A stretch of DNA of 64,000 bases, taken from the NCBI GenBank assembly GCA_903854805.1, contig CAINXK010000127.1:1-64000 (forward strand), written 5' to 3'. Position 1 is the stretch's first letter. Each line of letters starts with the position of its first letter. Both the position numbers and the translations under genes were made by a program. This document shows positions 61,699 through 64,000 of this stretch, piece after piece. The DNA comes from an uncultured Anaerolineae bacterium (GTDB lineage Bacteria > Chloroflexota > Anaerolineae > Anaerolineales > Villigracilaceae). A model generated the notes under the pieces. The model worked only from the letters and a program-made list of their open reading frames with translations. It was not told where the DNA came from and did no database searches.

Positions 61699-62643
61699 CT
61701 AACCTCGCAACTTCTTCGCCCGGCTGGCAATCCATAGGCGAGCAATAATATTCAAGAGTAAGACAAAAATCATCAACACCAGCGCCACGCCCCAAGACTG
61801 GGAGACACGTTCGGGATATGGTTGGGAAGCATATTTCCAGAGCGTTAGCGGTAGAGAATCCAGGGGTTGGTCAATAACTCGCTCCATGATCCTGAGAAAG
61901 CCCTGCTTTCCCTGTACGCCACTCGTAACAATTTGGCTGACATTGTAGCGTTCATTGCCCAGAGCAGTAAAAAGCAAAGGCGCGGTCTCTCCCATGGCGC
62001 GTGCGAGTGCCAATAAAAAACCTGTCACAATTCCGCTAAATGCTGCCGGAAAAAGCACGCTAAAAGATGTTTTCCACTCGGCTGCGCCAAGAGCAAGGGA
62101 ACCTTCGCGCAACGTGTGTGGCACAAGCTTAAGCATTTCCTCGGTGGTACGAATAATGGTAGGCAGCATCAGGATGGCCAAAGCCACGCCTCCCGCCAAG
62201 CCGGAGTAATGCCCCATCGGCTTAACCATCAGAGCGTAAACAAACAGACCAATAACAATGGATGGCACACCTGATAGCACGTCGGTGCTAAAGCGCAGGG
62301 CGATCCCGAGCGGTGTATTAGGATAACGTGAAGCATAAAAAGCAGCCAATACGCCCGGGGGCAGAGCAAACAAGGCTGCCAAAATGGTGACAATCAGCGT
62401 GCCCTGGATGGCATGTAGAACACCACCACCTGCCATGCCTACTGGTCGCGGAAGCTGAGTAAAAAATTCAATATTCAGGCTCGGCGCACCCATGTAAATG
62501 ACGTAACCCACAATCCAGAACAAGGGCACAAGCGCCAACAGGGTTGCAAAGCCAGTCAAACCAATCATCAAGGCATTAACTGATTTACGGTTTTGCAAGC
62601 GTGCTTGATAACCCTTCGCAATTTTCTCTGAAAACCTGCTCAT
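61699..62643 (-). CDS. pstA: Phosphate ABC transporter permease PstA (second copy)
   Basis: 314 residues, six membrane helices after a basic start. EAA loop [41 protein letters not shown], and [16 protein letters not shown] are PstA features. The ATG overlaps the pstC stop by 4 nt. Confidence 0.95.
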   Translation of the reverse strand: MSRFSEKIAKGYQARLQNRKSVNALMIGLTGFATLLALVPLFWIVGYVIYMGAPSLNIEFFTQLPRPVGMAGGGVLHAIQGTLIVTILAALFALPPGVLAAFYASRYPNTPLGIALRFSTDVLSGVPSIVIGLFVYALMVKPMGHYSGLAGGVALAILMLPTIIRTTEEMLKLVPHTLREGSLALGAAEWKTSFSVLFPAAFSGIVTGFLLALARAMGETAPLLFTALGNERYNVSQIVTSGVQGKQGFLRIMERVIDQPLDSLPLTLWKYASQPYPERVSQSWGVALVLMIFVLLLNIIARLWIASRAKKLRG

Positions 62644-63674
62644 ACACGCGCCTCCTGAGGAGTTTTACGCGCCACGCGCCAGACCAGAAAGCGTGCCAGC
62701 AAGTTCAGCACCAGGGTCATCACAAACAAGGTAAAACCAACTTCAATCAGAGCCTGGGAATGGAGCTTTGTAACCGCTTCGGCAAATTCATTGGCGATAA
62801 TACTGGCCATGGTATAGCCTGGCTTAAGAACTGAGAGACTGCCTTCGATACTGTTACCAATTACCATAGTAACAGCCATGGTTTCGCCCAGTGCACGCCC
62901 AAGCCCAAGAATGACAGCACCCAATATACCGGATAGCCCATAAGGTATAAGAACTTGCCAGATAGTTTCCCAGCGCGTTGAACCAAGGGCCATGGATGCT
63001 TCGCGCTGCGATGGCGGAATGGCAAGCAGCACATCCCGCGAGACAGCTGCAATCGTTGGAATGATCATCACGGACAAAATCAGAGCTGCACCCAGGCGCG
63101 AGGCCCCGCTGAGCGGGATGGGCCCGACAAACAGAGTGCCTAACAAGGGAATCTGCCCAATAGAATCAGCCAAAGCGCTGCCCATCGGAGCAACTACAAG
63201 CGGTAAAAAGATAAACAAACCCCATAAGCCGTAGACTACACTCGGAATGGCAGCCAGCAGCTCGACCAACCAATTTAAGGGAGTGCGCAGCCACTCAGGA
63301 CAGATTTCAGACAAAAAAATGGCAATCCCCAAACTGACCGGCACAGCCAACAGGATGGCTACAAGTGAAGTCAGCAAGGTGCCATAAATGAATGGCCAGG
63401 CCTGAAATTGGTCATTAACTGGATCCCAACTCGCATCTGCAGTCGGCATAAAAAAATTCCAGCCAAAGGTTGCGCGCGCATCACTGGATGTCTGCCAGAG
63501 CATCCAACCAATGGCGAGCATTAATAGCATCACGGTAACAGCAACGAGGACCAGCATCGCCTGCCAGAACAAGTCTCCATGCCGGAAAAACTGACTTGCA
63601 CGCCTGAGCAATTGAGACTCGGGCAGGGCTGTTGAAACAGATCCTGGCGAAAAAGTCTTTGTTTTCTTGATCAT
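62640..63674 (-). CDS. pstC: Phosphate ABC transporter permease PstC (second copy)
   Basis: 344 residues from the ATG at 63674 (AAGGGAATTACC upstream). Six helices, with a longer N-terminal part than the first PstC. Motifs: LLTSLVAILLAVPVSLGIAI, LAAIPSVVYGLWGLFIFLPL, QREASMALGSTRWETIWQVLI (EAA loop) and GRALGETMAVTMVIGNS. Confidence 0.95.
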   Translation of the reverse strand: MIKKTKTFSPGSVSTALPESQLLRRASQFFRHGDLFWQAMLVLVAVTVMLLMLAIGWMLWQTSSDARATFGWNFFMPTADASWDPVNDQFQAWPFIYGTLLTSLVAILLAVPVSLGIAIFLSEICPEWLRTPLNWLVELLAAIPSVVYGLWGLFIFLPLVVAPMGSALADSIGQIPLLGTLFVGPIPLSGASRLGAALILSVMIIPTIAAVSRDVLLAIPPSQREASMALGSTRWETIWQVLIPYGLSGILGAVILGLGRALGETMAVTMVIGNSIEGSLSVLKPGYTMASIIANEFAEAVTKLHSQALIEVGFTLFVMTLVLNLLARFLVWRVARKTPQEARV

Positions 63675-63783
63675 GGTAATTCCCTTGCGCATTCATCGCA
63701 GGATAAGAAATTTCTATCAAGATGCAGTCCCGTGCATATTAAGAGAGATTTACTACAGCTGCGGTTGAGTAATTTTTATGATT

Positions 63784-63819
63784 GGGAGGGTCTCCCCGCT
63801 ACGTGCGAGAGACCCTCCC
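63784..63819 (-). terminator. Hairpin between pstS and pstC
   Basis: GGGAGGGTCTC (63784-63794) and GAGACCCTCCC (63809-63819): 11-bp perfect stem, loop 14 bases. It lies 22 bp after the pstS stop and before pstC, without a T-run. It probably stabilises or partly ends the pstS message. Confidence 0.6.
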
Positions 63820-63841
63820 TGGGACTAAGGGAAATTGGCGA

Positions 63842-64000
63842 TTATTTGAGAACTGGTGCGCCGTTGCAGGTAACTTCAGCCAGCTTGGCAAAGACGCTGG
63901 TCTTGACTGCTTCGGGCAGTGTGGCGTAACCCAGAGCTGAAGCGCGGGCAACAGCGGTGGTGTCTGTCATGGCCCACTTGAAGAATTCAAGGGTTTTCTG
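63842..64000 (-). CDS. pstS: Phosphate-binding protein PstS, C-terminal part only
   Basis: The last 52 codons of a gene that continues beyond the window. They end in AMTDTTAVARASALGYATLP, EAVKTSVFAKLAEVTCNGAP, VLK, typical for the end of PstS (the GYAPLP-like turn). Stop TAA at 63842-63844. First gene of the second pst operon. Confidence 0.85.
   Translation of the reverse strand, partial: QKTLEFFKWAMTDTTAVARASALGYATLPEAVKTSVFAKLAEVTCNGAPVLK

Noticed and set aside
61697..61795. N-terminal extension of the third PstB
   Set aside because: The extra 33 codons lie inside pstA and lack PstB similarity; the ATG at 61696 has a ribosome site and fits the family.
1..64000. CRISPR arrays, insertion sequences, prophage, tRNA or rRNA genes
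   Set aside because: I looked for regular direct repeats, transposase motifs, integrase motifs, and tRNA-like cloverleaf ends, and saw none. Short tRNA genes could be missed without a covariance search.

Overview
The window looks like chromosomal DNA of a Chloroflexota bacterium, most likely class Anaerolineae. This is inferred from gene content, not from a marker gene: a very large multi-GAF histidine kinase, Thr/Pro-rich linkers in a secreted protein, DUF4388/PATAN-GTPase genes, a DnaB-DnaD-DnaC-like replication cluster and DUF4173/DUF2085/DUF4126 membrane proteins. No rRNA, tRNA, CRISPR array, insertion sequence or phage gene was recognised.

Layout. 1-5652: glutamate synthase (gltB, cut by the window edge, then gltD). 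5661-6076: a small protein with a ribosomal L7/L12 C-terminal-like domain. 6098-11353: first phosphate-transport locus, with one pstB divergent from pstS-pstC-pstA-small membrane protein-pstB-phoU. 11402-12641: hisG behind a histidine-rich leader peptide and attenuator. 12829-16055: a secreted papain-family protease carrying its own chagasin-like domain, followed by a separate chagasin-like lipoprotein. 16738-31588: one long co-directional unit of ten genes. It holds a PATAN protein, a small GTPase, an alpha/beta hydrolase, a V4R protein, a hexapeptide-repeat protein, an acyl-ACP-reductase-like protein, a response regulator with a degenerate GGDEF domain, a 2480-residue kinase with 11 GAF-like modules, a CheY-like regulator and a second hydrolase that has lost its nucleophile. 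I consider this the best candidate for an undescribed system.

31602-34115: NAD salvage pair (nicotinate phosphoribosyltransferase, nicotinamidase-like). 34378-34638: solitary BrnA-like antitoxin. 35215-38582: replication genes (DnaB, DnaD-like, and a helicase-loader-like ATPase with two AAA+ modules). 38831-39457: bifunctional-nuclease family protein. 39743-43251: CydDC exporter. 43764-46946: 33-residue membrane peptide and a two-component system. 47386-54319: membrane proteins, phosphofructokinase and a compact orphan transcription unit with a 19-codon reading frame. 54344-59597: thiamine uptake and activation operon (thiN, thiB, thiP, thiQ, DUF402) under a TPP riboswitch. 59674-64000: second phosphate locus (pstS partial, pstC, pstA, pstB, arsC, phoU).

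How it works together. Two phosphate systems are present, and the first has two PstB proteins with complementary motif losses, suggesting an asymmetric heterodimer. Expression control is readable at several sites: a his attenuator, a TPP riboswitch whose terminator stem contains the ribosome-binding site, hairpins after substrate-binding-protein genes, and several promoters whose -10 box lies only 6-10 nt before the start codon, which implies leaderless or nearly leaderless mRNAs.
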